28,228 nucleotides of DNA from Deinococcus sp045062605 (GCF_045062605.1 NZ_JBJGDW010000052.1:1-28228); one strand, 5' to 3'; shown: positions 1 to 9,667, numbered from the stretch's first letter. Translations and numbers: made by a program. Notes: generated from the sequence alone by a model not told the origin.

Positions 1-325
1 CTCAACACCTTGGGCTTCCGGTTGGAAAACACCCACATGACCCTTCCCGGTCATGTGACGCGGCTGCTCTGTTTGCTCACCCTAGCGTCTGTCTGGAGCG
101 TCTTGGTCGGCACCCTCCAGGACATGACCCTTAAAAAGCACAGATGGAGTGTTGTGACCCTGGGCCTCTGGTCGCTCGTCCGGGCGTCTTCCCATCAGGG
201 CGGGGCTTCGGGAGTTGAACTGCTTCACCTCATTCGACTCTGGACGCCGCACCAGACGACGGGCGCAGAAAGTGTCGGGGAATAAGGACTCTGGACAGGC
301 TGAAAATATGGTGTGGAGCCGGAGA
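1..325. other. Noncoding stretch left of sufD
   Basis: I see no credible gene here. The open frames on both strands lack family features and Deinococcus-like start signals. It holds the 34-57 inverted repeat and a 10-bp direct repeat (CATGACCCTT at 37-46 and 123-132). It is the 3' flank of sufD, and no clear intrinsic terminator with a T-run was found for that gene. Confidence 0.4.
34..57. repeat. Perfect 9-bp inverted repeat (hairpin or operator)
   Basis: Arms CACATGACC (34-42) and GGTCATGTG (49-57) are perfectly complementary around a 6-nt loop. No T-tract follows on either strand, so it is not an obvious intrinsic terminator. It could be a regulator's operator or an RNA hairpin belonging to a gene left of the window. 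Confidence 0.5.
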
Positions 326-1678
326 TTAAGCCGCCCCAACCTTCTCGGCAATGATGCCTTCAATATATTCAACAACGCTCTTGAGAGGCACACGCGTCAG
401 CACGTCTTCCAGGAAGGCGGTGACCAGCATCTTCTCGGCCAGCTCCTGACGGATACCGCGCGAGCGCAGGAAGAACAGTTGCTGCTCGTCCACTGGCCCG
501 GTGGTGCTGCCGTGGCTGCAACGCACATCATTGGCATTGATTTCCAGTTGCGGCACGCTGAAGTTGCGGGCCTCGCTGGACAGCATCAGGGTGCGGTGCT
601 TCTGGTAGGCGTCGGTCTTCTGCGCGCCTAGGTCCACCTTGATCATTCCGGAGAACACGCCCACGGCCTGATCGTCGCCCACGCCCTTGTACAGCAGATC
701 GCTGTAGCAGTTGGCGGCGGCGTGATGCTGCAAGGTGTAGTGATCGAAGTGCTGGTCCTCATTGGCAAAGTACAATGCCAGCATTTCGGAGTGCCCTCCC
801 TGACCGAGCAGGTGGCTCTGCATCTCAGTACGGCTGAGGGTGCCGCCCATCGTGACCACCAGGCTGTTGAGGGTGGAATCCTTACCCACCTGACCGCGCT
901 GGCGCTGGATGTGCGTCACACCCTTGCCCCAGTTCTGGATGGACACGTAACGCAGTTGCGCGCCGTCCTTGACCACCAGTTCCACCGCGCCGATGGCGTA
1001 AGTGCCGGGCAATTCCTCGGAATCCTGCTCATCGATGAACGTCACCTTGGCGTTTTCCTCGGTCACCACCAGGGTGCGGGTGGCGGTGAAGGTTCCGGCC
1101 TCGCTCATCACGCGGAAGCTCCCCAGGGGCAAGTCCACTTCCACGCCGCGCGGCACATATACAAATGCGCCGTTGGTCCACAACGCGGCGGCCAGCGCGG
1201 AGAACTTGCCCTCGCTGGGATCGGGGGACTTGCTGGGCGTGGTGCCGGGGGCGGCAATCGTGGTGTCGTCCGGCACTTCAGCGGGAACCACGCTGTAGAG
1301 GTACTGCTGCACCTTATCGGCGTGCTGCTCCACGGCGGTCTTCAGATCCGTGAAAATCACGCCCTTGGCGGTCAGTTCGGCGGGCAGTTCGGTGCGGTAG
1401 ACCACGTCCGGGCCGTCCAGCACCAGGAATGCGCCCACGTCGGTTCCCTTCAGGCGCTTCTGCACGCTTTCAGGGAGCTTGGAAATATCGGAGACGACTT
1501 CGCGCTTGGGATGGGGATTGAGCTTGGAAAAGTCCACGTTGACCTGGGTGTACTTCCAGGCTTCGACGCCGCTGTGCGGGACTTCCAGGGTATCGAAGAG
1601 GTCAAAGCTGGCTTTGCGCTTGGCGGTCAGCCACTCGGGGCCGGTGTGGGTGGAAAGGTGTTCGCTGAGTTGGGTCAT
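326..1678 (-). CDS. sufD: Fe-S cluster assembly scaffold protein SufD
   Basis: The 450-residue product is the SufD subunit of the SufBCD scaffold, which builds Fe-S clusters in the cytoplasm and delivers them to apo-proteins. The N-terminus has the WKYT patch (about residue 42) typical of SufD, followed by the SufB/SufD beta-helix core. Near the C-terminus lies CSHGSTTGPVDEQQLFFLRSRG-type sequence, containing the histidine that matches the functionally important His of E. coli SufD. The start ATG has an AGGAGG site 4 nt upstream. It sits 28 nt after the VOC gene, with vapC, the antitoxin and an immunity-like gene separating it from sufB. This is unusual because sufB and sufD normally adjoin. 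It probably still depends on the shared transcript or a local promoter I could not identify. Confidence 0.96.
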   Translation of the reverse strand: MTQLSEHLSTHTGPEWLTAKRKASFDLFDTLEVPHSGVEAWKYTQVNVDFSKLNPHPKREVVSDISKLPESVQKRLKGTDVGAFLVLDGPDVVYRTELPAELTAKGVIFTDLKTAVEQHADKVQQYLYSVVPAEVPDDTTIAAPGTTPSKSPDPSEGKFSALAAALWTNGAFVYVPRGVEVDLPLGSFRVMSEAGTFTATRTLVVTEENAKVTFIDEQDSEELPGTYAIGAVELVVKDGAQLRYVSIQNWGKGVTHIQRQRGQVGKDSTLNSLVVTMGGTLSRTEMQSHLLGQGGHSEMLALYFANEDQHFDHYTLQHHAAANCYSDLLYKGVGDDQAVGVFSGMIKVDLGAQKTDAYQKHRTLMLSSEARNFSVPQLEINANDVRCSHGSTTGPVDEQQLFFLRSRGIRQELAEKMLVTAFLEDVLTRVPLKSVVEYIEGIIAEKVGAA

Positions 1679-1706
1679 TGTTCCTCCTGAAGGTCAAGGG
1701 CGAGGC

Positions 1707-2066
1707 TTAGCGAAAGAAAGATTCGACTTCCAGCACGAAGCCGCCCGGTGTATTGAAGTAAAACGTCAGCCGCCCGTGGTTCTCGCTTGGGGGCGTGATG
1801 GTGTAACCGCCGTCCGTCAGTTGCTGGTAAATGGCGCGCACCTGTTCCGGCGTGTCCTGCAAGAAGCCGATGTGGAAGACCTTGGGGTACGCCACGTCCT
1901 TGGCCTTGAACACCGAAATGAGCGAGTCGTTGTCGTCACGTAGGAAGGCCATGCGCTCGTCCATCGGCATCCCGTCGCCCGCCGGACGCAGGCCGAAGTA
2001 GGTCTGGAACAGTTCCACGGTGGCGGGCACGTCGGTCACGCCCAGGTTGATGTGGTTGAGTTTCAA
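1707..2066 (-). CDS. VOC-superfamily (glyoxalase/bleomycin-resistance-like) protein
   Basis: The 119-residue protein begins KLNHINLGVTDV, the beta-alpha-beta opening of a vicinal-oxygen-chelate module, and continues with a second half containing VFHIGF and FYFNTPGGFVLEVESF. The His near residue 5, the His in FHIGF and the terminal Glu (LEVESFF) are the positions that usually hold the metal. Its reaction cannot be deduced; VOC proteins include glyoxalases, dioxygenases and antibiotic-binding proteins. The start is TTG, overlapping the vapC stop (TTGA), so translation is probably coupled to the toxin gene. Length fits a single-domain VOC protein that dimerises. Confidence 0.85.
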   Translation of the reverse strand: MKLNHINLGVTDVPATVELFQTYFGLRPAGDGMPMDERMAFLRDDNDSLISVFKAKDVAYPKVFHIGFLQDTPEQVRAIYQQLTDGGYTITPPSENHGRLTFYFNTPGGFVLEVESFFR

Positions 2067-2473
2067 GGTTGCTCCTGTCGCCAGTCCGAGAGGGAGAGGC
2101 CGGGGACGCGCCGAAAATGACTGGTGTTGCGGGTGACGAGGGTGGCCCCGTGGCGCAGGGTGGTGGCGGCGATCAACAGATCAGCGTCGTCTATCAACGC
2201 GCCCGCCATCCTGAGTTGGTGGTGAAGCAGGGCGGCAATGTCAGCGGCTTCGCGGTCAAAGTCCAGAATGGACAGATGGGTCACGAGGCTGTCCAGAACT
2301 CCCAGGCGACGGGCGTATTCCGGCTTCAGGAGACTGCGCCGCGCTTCATAAAGAACAACGGCAGGCACCGTCAGCACTTCTCCAGCAGCCACGGCAGTGC
2401 GGTAATATTGATCTACCACCGTTTCCTTTTTCTGGAGTGCGATCAGAATATTGGTGTCCAGCGCCAGGGTCAT
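2063..2473 (-). CDS. PIN-domain ribonuclease toxin (VapC family)
   Basis: The 136-residue PIN domain should be a Mg-dependent endoribonuclease, the toxin of a type II toxin-antitoxin pair. Acidic site residues are visible: Asp6 in LALDTN, Glu43 in VLYEARR, and Asp95/Asp96/Asp98 in LIDDADLLIAATTL, followed by the TRNTSHF motif near residue 114. All expected catalytic acids are present, so nothing suggests a dead toxin. Its ATG overlaps the antitoxin stop (ATGA), as in co-translated VapBC operons, and its own stop overlaps the TTG of the VOC gene. Its target RNA is unknown. The module sits inside the suf locus. Confidence 0.92.
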   Translation of the reverse strand: MTLALDTNILIALQKKETVVDQYYRTAVAAGEVLTVPAVVLYEARRSLLKPEYARRLGVLDSLVTHLSILDFDREAADIAALLHHQLRMAGALIDDADLLIAATTLRHGATLVTRNTSHFRRVPGLSLSDWRQEQP

Positions 2474-2688
2474 TCAGGCGACTCCAGCTCTGTGGTGCGC
2501 CAGGGGCGGCGTTTCGTCCCTTCATCCCATGCCGCCTGTTCATCTGGCGTCCAGCCTTCCTGAAAAGCAGCCAGAGCCGCAAGATGACGCTCGATGCGGG
2601 CCTTTTGCTCAATCAACTGGGCCACTTCCTCAAAAGAGGCGTCGCTCAGCGCATCAATTTTTACCTTGATTTCTTCCCGACTTGTCAT
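2470..2688 (-). CDS. Probable VapB-type antitoxin
   Basis: The 72-residue acidic protein precedes and overlaps vapC by 4 nt, the usual antitoxin position. An AAGGAGG site lies about 4 nt before the ATG. The N-terminal half (about residues 4-40) is predicted helical (REEIKVKIDALSDASFEEVAQLIEQKARIE in character), and the C-terminal half is Trp- and Pro-containing and acidic, the sort of tail that wraps a PIN toxin. I do not recognise a classical AbrB or ribbon-helix-helix signature, so the DNA-binding family is uncertain; the role is inferred mainly from its place. Confidence 0.78.
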   Translation of the reverse strand: MTSREEIKVKIDALSDASFEEVAQLIEQKARIERHLAALAAFQEGWTPDEQAAWDEGTKRRPWRTTELESPE

Positions 2689-2733
2689 CCTGCCTCCTTC
2701 CGAGCCGCCTTTCTGGAACTGCCATGCCCGCTT

Positions 2734-2856
2734 AACCCCTCAGTCGGCTTCGCCGCCAGCTCCCCTTAAAGGGAGTCAAGAAAAGCGGCGGGCCGGGCAA
2801 TTCCACATCTCTCGCCTCCCTTTTAAGGGGAGGTGGCCCAAAGGGCCGGAGGGGTT
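2734..2856. repeat. Inverted-repeat element (REP/MITE-like), about 120 bp
   Basis: The left arm begins AACCCCTCAGTCGGCTTC (2734) and runs to CTCCCCTTAAAGGGAG (about 2774). The right arm (about 2817-2856) is its near-complement, reading TTTTAAGGGGAGG and ending CCGGAGGGGTT. Each arm contains its own small hairpin (CGGCTTCGCCG; GGCCCAAAGGGCC). The layout is that of a palindromic dispersed intergenic repeat. It fills most of the gap between the antitoxin and the immunity-like gene, where suf continuity is broken. Copy number elsewhere is unknown. Confidence 0.72.
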
Positions 2857-2924
2857 GCCCCAGCCAAAGCTCCGGCAGTTGCAGACTTCGGCCCAGTTGT
2901 AGTGGGGAACGGTGGCGGGGAAAA

Positions 2925-3299
2925 TCATGGTGATGCAAAAGAACTTCGGATGAACACCTTCTGTTGCCAGTCAATGAAGTGGACATTGTGTCTGCCTATG
3001 ATCTCAAGGATATTCGGCATCACGCTGTCAACTTTCGAGAAAGCCACACTTAACACTGCACAGTCACCAACGACATTGCCCATAAGTGGCGCATCGGTCC
3101 AGATCCAAGCGTCATCATCAAAGTCGTTGTCGTCGATATCATGCTCGGGGTATTCAACGAGGAGGTCAGCTACGAGACTTTGCAATATTGGGCTTGGCGG
3201 CAGACCTTCTTGCTTTACCTCAAAAGAGGAAAAGAAATCATCTGCCTGCTCCGCAAATTCAGGAGCTTCTCCACACCAAACAGCAAAGGAGTAAGCCAT
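2925..3299 (-). CDS. Hypothetical protein, immunity-protein-like
   Basis: The 124-residue soluble acidic protein starts 3 nt after the sufB stop. No classical motif is certain. The plan (opening AYSFAVW, a middle acidic run DIDDNDFDDDAWIW followed by TDAP, and an end with HNVHFIDWQQKVFI) resembles small proteins often found beside polymorphic-toxin genes, which carry a WxxxP element and a final FDxQ. That similarity is from memory and weak. No toxin partner lies next to it. The DNA is visibly more AT-rich than its neighbours, which suggests acquisition. No strong Shine-Dalgarno site is present, so expression probably depends on coupling to sufB. No function is assigned. Confidence 0.7.
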   Translation of the reverse strand: MAYSFAVWCGEAPEFAEQADDFFSSFEVKQEGLPPSPILQSLVADLLVEYPEHDIDDNDFDDDAWIWTDAPLMGNVVGDCAVLSVAFSKVDSVMPNILEIIGRHNVHFIDWQQKVFIRSSFASP

Positions 3300-3302
3300 G
3301 AA

Positions 3303-4705
<1,403 letters not shown>

Positions 4706-4709
<4 letters not shown>

Positions 4710-5095
4710 GTTGACTCCTTAATACTTTGGTATCCGGGAAGATAGGTCGAATCATCTGCGACTTTTTCAATAACTTCTTTCAAATAGTAGTAAGAAGGAA
4801 TGTTGGGGCCGCCGGTGACACCTGGTAGATAACCGTAGTCGGTAACTGAAAGTCTGTAGCGGAAACCAGCCTCATAATTAAAACCTTCTATTGGCTGACT
4901 GGAAATAAACCAAGCGGTAAAAGATTTACCATCGCGAGATGTTTTAACAAGAAAACATTGCTTATCGCCGAGTGTTTCACAGGCTACTTTTTTTGGTGCG
5001 ACAACAAGTTGAATGTCTTGCTGTACTGACACATTGCAAGCGGAGAGAACAATAGGGAACAACAGAGACAATCCTATAAAATTCCGGCCTTTCAT
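4706..5095 (-). CDS. DUF4377-like lipoprotein between sufC and sufB
   Basis: The 129-residue protein begins with a signal peptide (MKGRNFIGLSLLFPIVLSAC) whose lipobox LSAC predicts lipidation of Cys20. The mature part reads VAPKKVACETLGDKQCFLVK, then IEGFNYEAGFRYRLSV, then a YYYLKEVIEK ending. This matches my memory of DUF4377, a small beta-rich domain of secreted proteins of unknown function. I chose ATG 5095 because it begins the signal peptide directly and has a GAGG site upstream; a TTG at 5107 is the alternative. The DNA is much more AT-rich than sufB and sufC. The gene ends ATGA with the sufB start, so it is cleanly embedded in the operon. Confidence 0.78.
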
Positions 5096-5161
5096 ACCAC
5101 CTCGCAAAACTGAGCCGCCAACTCGATCTGTCGAGCTTTGTCCTAAACTCTCAAAAGCAGC

Positions 5162-5932
5162 TCACGCCGTTGCCAGTTCCTTGACCCAGTCGTACCCCTG
5201 GCTGTCCAGCTTCTTCGCCAGTTCGGGGCCGCCGCTCTGCACGACCTTGCCGTCCACGATGATGTGGACCTTGTCGGGCACGATGTAATCCAGCAGACGC
5301 TGGTAGTGGGTGATGATCAAACCGCCGAGGCCAGGGCCGCGCATGGAGTTCACGCCGTTGGCGACGACTTTCAGGGCGTCCACGTCCAGGCCAGAATCGG
5401 TCTCGTCCATGATGATGTAGGTAGGTTCCAGCATCAGCATTTGCAGAATTTCGTTGCGCTTCTTCTCGCCGCCGGAAAAGCCCGCGTTCAGGTAGCGCTC
5501 GACGATGCTCTCGTCCCAGTCCAGGGTCTTGAGGGACGTTTGCAGCTTGCCGTAGAACTCGGTGAAGCTGACCTCTTCGCCTTCTTCCTTGCGGGCCTGC
5601 ATGGCGAGGCGCAGGAAGTTGGCGATGGTCACGCCGGGAATCTCGACGGGGTACTGGAAGGCCAGGAACAGACCCATGCGGGCGCGCTCGTCGGGTTCCA
5701 TCTCCAGGATGCTCACGCCGTCCACCAGAATGTCGCCGTCGGTGACGGTGTATTCGGGATCGCCCACCATGACTTTTGCCAGGGTGCTTTTGCCGTTGCC
5801 GTTCGGCCCCATGACGGCGTGCAGCTCGCCGCGCGGGATGATCAGGTCGATCCCCTTCAGGATGGGCAGGTCGCCCACGGAGGCGTGCAGGTTGCGGATC
5901 TCGATCTGGTGCAGCTGTTCGGTCTGGGTCAT
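5162..5932 (-). CDS. sufC: Fe-S assembly ATPase SufC
   Basis: The 256-residue ABC-type ATPase powers conformational change in SufBC2D. Walker A (GPNGNGKST, residues 42-50), the SGGEKKR signature (153-159), Walker B with DETDSGLD (about 176-183) and the switch region ITHYQRLL are all intact. The DETDSGLD form is characteristic of SufC rather than transport ATPases. An AAGGAG site lies 6 nt before the ATG. It is the first gene of the suf transcript, with promoter, Fur-like box and leader hairpin immediately upstream. About 66 nt separate it from the lipoprotein gene. Confidence 0.98.
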   Translation of the reverse strand: MTQTEQLHQIEIRNLHASVGDLPILKGIDLIIPRGELHAVMGPNGNGKSTLAKVMVGDPEYTVTDGDILVDGVSILEMEPDERARMGLFLAFQYPVEIPGVTIANFLRLAMQARKEEGEEVSFTEFYGKLQTSLKTLDWDESIVERYLNAGFSGGEKKRNEILQMLMLEPTYIIMDETDSGLDVDALKVVANGVNSMRGPGLGGLIITHYQRLLDYIVPDKVHIIVDGKVVQSGGPELAKKLDSQGYDWVKELATA

Positions 5933-5965
5933 ACTTGGCTCCTTGTCAGAACGTTCTCTTGGCTG

Positions 5966-5998
5966 GCGGACCCGTATCCAGAAAAGCTGGTGGTCCGC
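5966..5998 (-). promoter_or_regulatory. Hairpin in sufC 5' leader
   Basis: Outer arms GCGGACC (5966-5972) and GGTCCGC (5992-5998) are perfect complements, and inner arms CCAG (5978-5981) and CTGG (5987-5990) extend the fold. It lies between the predicted transcription start and the sufC ribosome site. No T-run follows, so a terminator is unlikely; mRNA stability or protein binding is possible. Confidence 0.5.
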
Positions 5999-6002
5999 TT
6001 CT

Positions 6003-6017
6003 TGAGAATGATTCCTA
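6003..6017. promoter_or_regulatory. Fur-like 7-1-7 box upstream of sufC
   Basis: TGAGAATGATTCCTA matches 11 of 14 informative positions of the Fur-family 7-1-7 consensus TGATAATnATTATCA. It lies just downstream of the predicted sufC transcription start, where a bound repressor would block transcription. Iron or peroxide control of suf genes by Fur-family regulators is well known; which regulator acts here is inference. Confidence 0.45.
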
Positions 6018-6028
6018 CTTACCCCCCT

Positions 6029-6057
6029 ATTTTAGCCGCTTGGGCGATTAAAGTCGA
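6029..6057 (-). promoter_or_regulatory. Predicted sigma70-type promoter of the suf operon
   Basis: On the minus strand a -35 TCGACT (6052-6057) and a -10 TAAAAT (6029-6034) are separated by exactly 17 nt. Transcription would begin near 6020-6025, about 90 nt before the sufC ATG, so this mRNA has a leader with an AAGGAG site, unlike many other genes in the window. Confidence 0.6.
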
Positions 6058-6250
6058 GTGCATTGGTGTGGATTGATGGACGGTGAGGACGGCAGCGGGC
6101 AGGGATGTCCATCTCAGCGAGACTCGCTGCCGCTTCTGGACGAAAAGTGCCTCTGGATAGCCCCCCACTCCGCTTACTCCCCTAAGCAGGTGAGACAATC
6201 CGCCCCTGTTTTCATGCTTGTCACGCGCCCGCGTGCTACCCGTGTAGACA
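6058..6250. other. Intergenic region between divergent sufC and exbB-like genes
   Basis: No gene is supported here; the short open frames lack any family feature. It contains an 8-bp perfect inverted repeat, CGGCAGCG (6090-6097) and CGCTGCCG (6125-6132). The start region of the exbB-like gene has TACCCG 8 nt before the ATG, an imperfect leaderless -10, and no Shine-Dalgarno sequence. Confidence 0.4.
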
Positions 6251-7191
6251 ATGAATGTCCTTGATCTCATCCGCGCCGCTGGCCCACTGCTCTGGGTTCT
6301 GATCGCCCTGTCCTTGTATGTCGTGTACCTGAGCGTGGCGAGGGCACAGGCGCTGTCCCGGCTGGGGCGCAATGCCGACGCGTTAATCGAGCGGGCGCGG
6401 GCCATCACGGCGGAAAGTGGCCCGGCGGCGGCGCTGGCCGAGGTGGACCGGGCCGGACAGTCCTCGCCTGCCATCAACGTGCTGCGGGCCGGACTGGGCC
6501 GCGCGGACCGGGGGGTAGACGCCGCCGGGGCCGCCATGCAGTCCGCCCTGCTGGCCGAGGACACCCGGCTGTACGCGGGCCTGAGTGCGCTGGGCACCGC
6601 CGCGCAGATCGCCCCGCTGCTGGGGTTGCTGGGCACGGTGATCGGGATGGTGCGCTCGTTCCTGGTGTTCAGCAGCACCGCCGCGCCCACGCCCGCGCAA
6701 CTGGCCACCGGCATCAGTGAGGCGCTGGTGAACACGGCGGGCGGCCTGATCGTGGCGATCATCGCCTACGTGGCCCGCAACGCCCTGAAGGCCCGCGCGG
6801 ACCGCATTGCCGTGGCCGCCGAACGGGTGCGCGAGGACCTGCCCGGCTGGCTGGCCCGTCCCGAGAGCCGCCCGCGCCCCGAGCGCCAGATGGGCAGGGA
6901 GCAGAATTACACGGAGCAGGATTACGCGGAGCAGGCTTACCGGGATCAGAACTACAGGGATCAGGGCCAGAGAGATCAGGGCCAGCGGAGCCAGGAACGC
7001 GCCGCACAGCCGCAGGGGCAACCCCAGGGGCAGGCGCAGAGTGCGGCGACTCCGGTGCTGGCCTTCAACTTCGACGAGGCCCGTGAAAACGCGGGAAACA
7101 TCAGCAGCGGGCCGAACAACACCGGCATCTTCCGCACCACAACGCCAGCGAAAGCCGCCCCGGCCACACGCGACGGCGAGGGCAGAAACCG

Positions 7192-7195
<4 letters not shown>
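6251..7195 (+). CDS. MotA/TolQ/ExbB-family proton channel with extended C-terminal tail
   Basis: The 314-residue protein is the pentameric proton-channel subunit that energises a periplasm-spanning partner. TM1 lies at about residues 8-30. The conserved ExbB pair of helices includes GTAAQIAPLLGLLGTVIGMVRSF (about 117-140) and GISEALVNTAGGLIVAIIAYV (about 157-178). After the usual family end near residue 200 it continues for about 110 residues as a hydrophilic tail with repeated units of the type YxDQ/YxEQ then RDQGQ, rich in Gln, Arg and Tyr, followed by a low-complexity end. The tail is not part of known ExbB or TolQ. The stop overlaps the next start by 4 nt (ATGA). Whether it works as Tol or Exb cannot be decided. 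Confidence 0.9.
6886..7010 (+). repeat. Imperfect tandem repeats encoding the ExbB-like tail
   Basis: About nine degenerate 12-18 nt units alternate GAGCAG or GATCAG with TAC/TAT or GGCCAG codons, giving the repeated peptide theme Y-x-[DE]-Q or G-Q-R-D-Q. The units have drifted but keep frame, so the tail is under coding constraint or recently expanded. Confidence 0.6.
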
Positions 7196-7611
<416 letters not shown>

Positions 7612-7612
7612 G

Positions 7613-9667
7613 ATGACCACCTTCCCGCCCACGCCCGGCCCGCAGCAGGCCCCCGAGGGCCGCGAACGCTTCCGCGCGCTGGCCGCCACCATCGGCCTGC
7701 ATGTGGTGGTGTTCTCTGGCCTGCTGCTGCTGCGCCCTGCCGCGCCCGACGCGCTCCAGAGTACGCCTGACCCGCTGCGGACCCCCCTGGAAGTCGTGAC
7801 GCTGGCCCCCGCGCCCGAGCCTTTGCCCGTGCAGGCCACCGCGCCGCTGACGCCGAAGCCCGCTCTCCCAAAACCAGTACCGCCCCGGCCCGTCACCGCC
7901 CGGCCTGTCACACCGCCGAAGCCGACCCCCACTCCGGCCAGACCAGCACCCAGACCCGCAGCAGCGCCCACGCCGAAGCCCGAGGTCAAGGCCACGCCGA
8001 CACCCGCACCGAAACCTGTACCTGCGCCCACTCCGACGCCCGCTGCTCAGCCCAGGCCGCAGCCCTCGCCGCCCGCCGCACAGGTCAAAGCGCCCTCACC
8101 TGCGCCGACGCCCAGGCCCGCCGAAGCGCCCGCCGCGACGCCCAGACCCGCACAGCCGGCAGCGGCTCCAGTGGCCCAGACTCCAGCACGGACTCCTGAA
8201 CGCACGCCCACTCCGGCCCAGCCCACTCCAGTTCAGCCCACACCCGCCGAACGCACACCCGTGACCCAGCCGACGCCCGCGACGCCTGCCCCGGCACGCA
8301 CGACAGACACCGCGCCCGTAGCACCCTCGCCGCAGCCCGCGCCCGAGATCGCCCCCGAGCGGGTCACGCCGCCACAGGTGGGCAGCGTGGAACCCCAGGC
8401 GCGCGCGGCGGCCCCGGACAAACCCGCAGAACCCGTGCAGGCCGCCCCTACTGCGCCAGCACCGCAACCGGAAGCCGTGACCGCCCTGCCGCGCCGCGAG
8501 GACACCGCGCCGACTCCGCCCGCTGTCACTTCCCCCCCCGCCAGCGCCCCCGCCAGGGAGCAGGCCAGCAGGCCAGAGGACTCGGCCACGGCGCGGCCAT
8601 CCGCTCAGACTCCAGCCACTCCCACTCCCACAGAGGCCACGCCAGCCCCCAGCCGCAGCACCAGCAGCGAGCCGGTGGCGGCGATTCCTGCACGCCCATC
8701 GGCCAGCAGCCCTCCCCAGGCCACTGCGCCCACGGCCCCCGTCACCGCCCGTGAGACGCCCATCCCTGTGGCCCCCAGCGCCCAGGCAGGCCGGGCGGGC
8801 AGCGCGGCGAACACGCCGGGTGCCGACACGTCTGCCCCGGTGGCCGCGCGGCCCAGCCGAACGCCTATTCCGGCAGCCCCCGCCACGCAGACCGAGGCGG
8901 GGCGCACGGCCCCGAATGCACAGGGCAGCGCTCCCGTTGCCGCCACGCCCACCCGTACCCCGGCTGCGGCAGCCCCCGCGCCCGCTGCACAGGCCAGCGG
9001 CAGTGGCGCGGCAGGCAGCGATGGAGCCACCCCCGGCGCACCCGCCGCCGCCCGCGAATCGGCAGAGGGCACAGGCAGCGGCAGCGGGGGCAGCCCCGAC
9101 ACCGGCACTCCTGCCAGCGGACGCGGCGCGGGCACAGGTCAGCCCGGCTCCGGTCAGGCAGGCAGCGCCCAGGGCGGCGCAGGCACGGCCCCGGCGGCCT
9201 CCCGCGCGGGGGCAGCAGGTGGCAGTGCGGGCCTTCCCGCAGGCGGCGCGGGCGAGGACGGCGGCGTCACTGCGCGCGCCGGTGGTGGGGGCGGCGGCAC
9301 CGGGGGCAGCGAGGACCGCCTGCTGAACTGCTCGGTGGTGGTGGACGTGCGCGGTCTGGGCAACTTCCAGCGCGCCCAGTCCAGCTTTGTCTTCGGTCCG
9401 GGCAACCAGCAGTTGTGGCCCGACGCCACGCTGATCCAGGGCGTCAGCAGCCAGTTGGTGCAGGAGGGCAACCTCCAGACTTACATCACCAGCGAGGGCC
9501 AGATCGGCGATTTTAAAAACGTCACCCGAGTCAGGGCGCAGGCGGTCCAGGCCACCAGATTCGCCCCCACCAGCAACTACATCACCGATGCCGTGCTGTC
9601 TGCCGCTGCCGCCGCCCAGTTCCGCTCGGCGGGTCAGGCCTGCCGGGTGGTGTACCTCAAGGACTGA
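7613..9667 (+). CDS. Giant Pro/Ala-rich TonB-like energy transducer with unusual C-terminal domain
   Basis: The 684-residue protein has a TonB/TolA-like plan. A short cytoplasmic N-terminus precedes one TM helix (about residues 24-41, LAATIGLHVVVFSGLLLL) that keeps a His as in TonB. Then follow about 430 residues dominated by Pro, Ala and Thr (PxPxP, TPxP), about 90 residues rich in Gly/Ser/Ala, and a globular end from about residue 566. That end has two Cys (LLNCSVVVDVRGLG; GQACRVVYL) and lacks the canonical TonB C-terminal motif. VDVRGLG and the late RxxAVxATRF then DAVLS pattern recall the LPP20/FlgT-type secreted domain (inference). Its place after the proton-channel pair supports energy transduction across the envelope. 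The large opposite-strand open frame is a composition artefact. Confidence 0.82.
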   Translation: MTTFPPTPGPQQAPEGRERFRALAATIGLHVVVFSGLLLLRPAAPDALQSTPDPLRTPLEVVTLAPAPEPLPVQATAPLTPKPALPKPVPPRPVTARPVTPPKPTPTPARPAPRPAAAPTPKPEVKATPTPAPKPVPAPTPTPAAQPRPQPSPPAAQVKAPSPAPTPRPAEAPAATPRPAQPAAAPVAQTPARTPERTPTPAQPTPVQPTPAERTPVTQPTPATPAPARTTDTAPVAPSPQPAPEIAPERVTPPQVGSVEPQARAAAPDKPAEPVQAAPTAPAPQPEAVTALPRREDTAPTPPAVTSPPASAPAREQASRPEDSATARPSAQTPATPTPTEATPAPSRSTSSEPVAAIPARPSASSPPQATAPTAPVTARETPIPVAPSAQAGRAGSAANTPGADTSAPVAARPSRTPIPAAPATQTEAGRTAPNAQGSAPVAATPTRTPAAAAPAPAAQASGSGAAGSDGATPGAPAAARESAEGTGSGSGGSPDTGTPASGRGAGTGQPGSGQAGSAQGGAGTAPAASRAGAAGGSAGLPAGGAGEDGGVTARAGGGGGGTGGSEDRLLNCSVVVDVRGLGNFQRAQSSFVFGPGNQQLWPDATLIQGVSSQLVQEGNLQTYITSEGQIGDFKNVTRVRAQAVQATRFAPTSNYITDAVLSAAAAAQFRSAGQACRVVYLKD

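Noticed and set aside
6058..6264. 68-codon plus-strand frame upstream of the exbB-like gene
   Set aside because: No start signal or domain, it overlaps the real gene start, and its composition is that of intergenic DNA.
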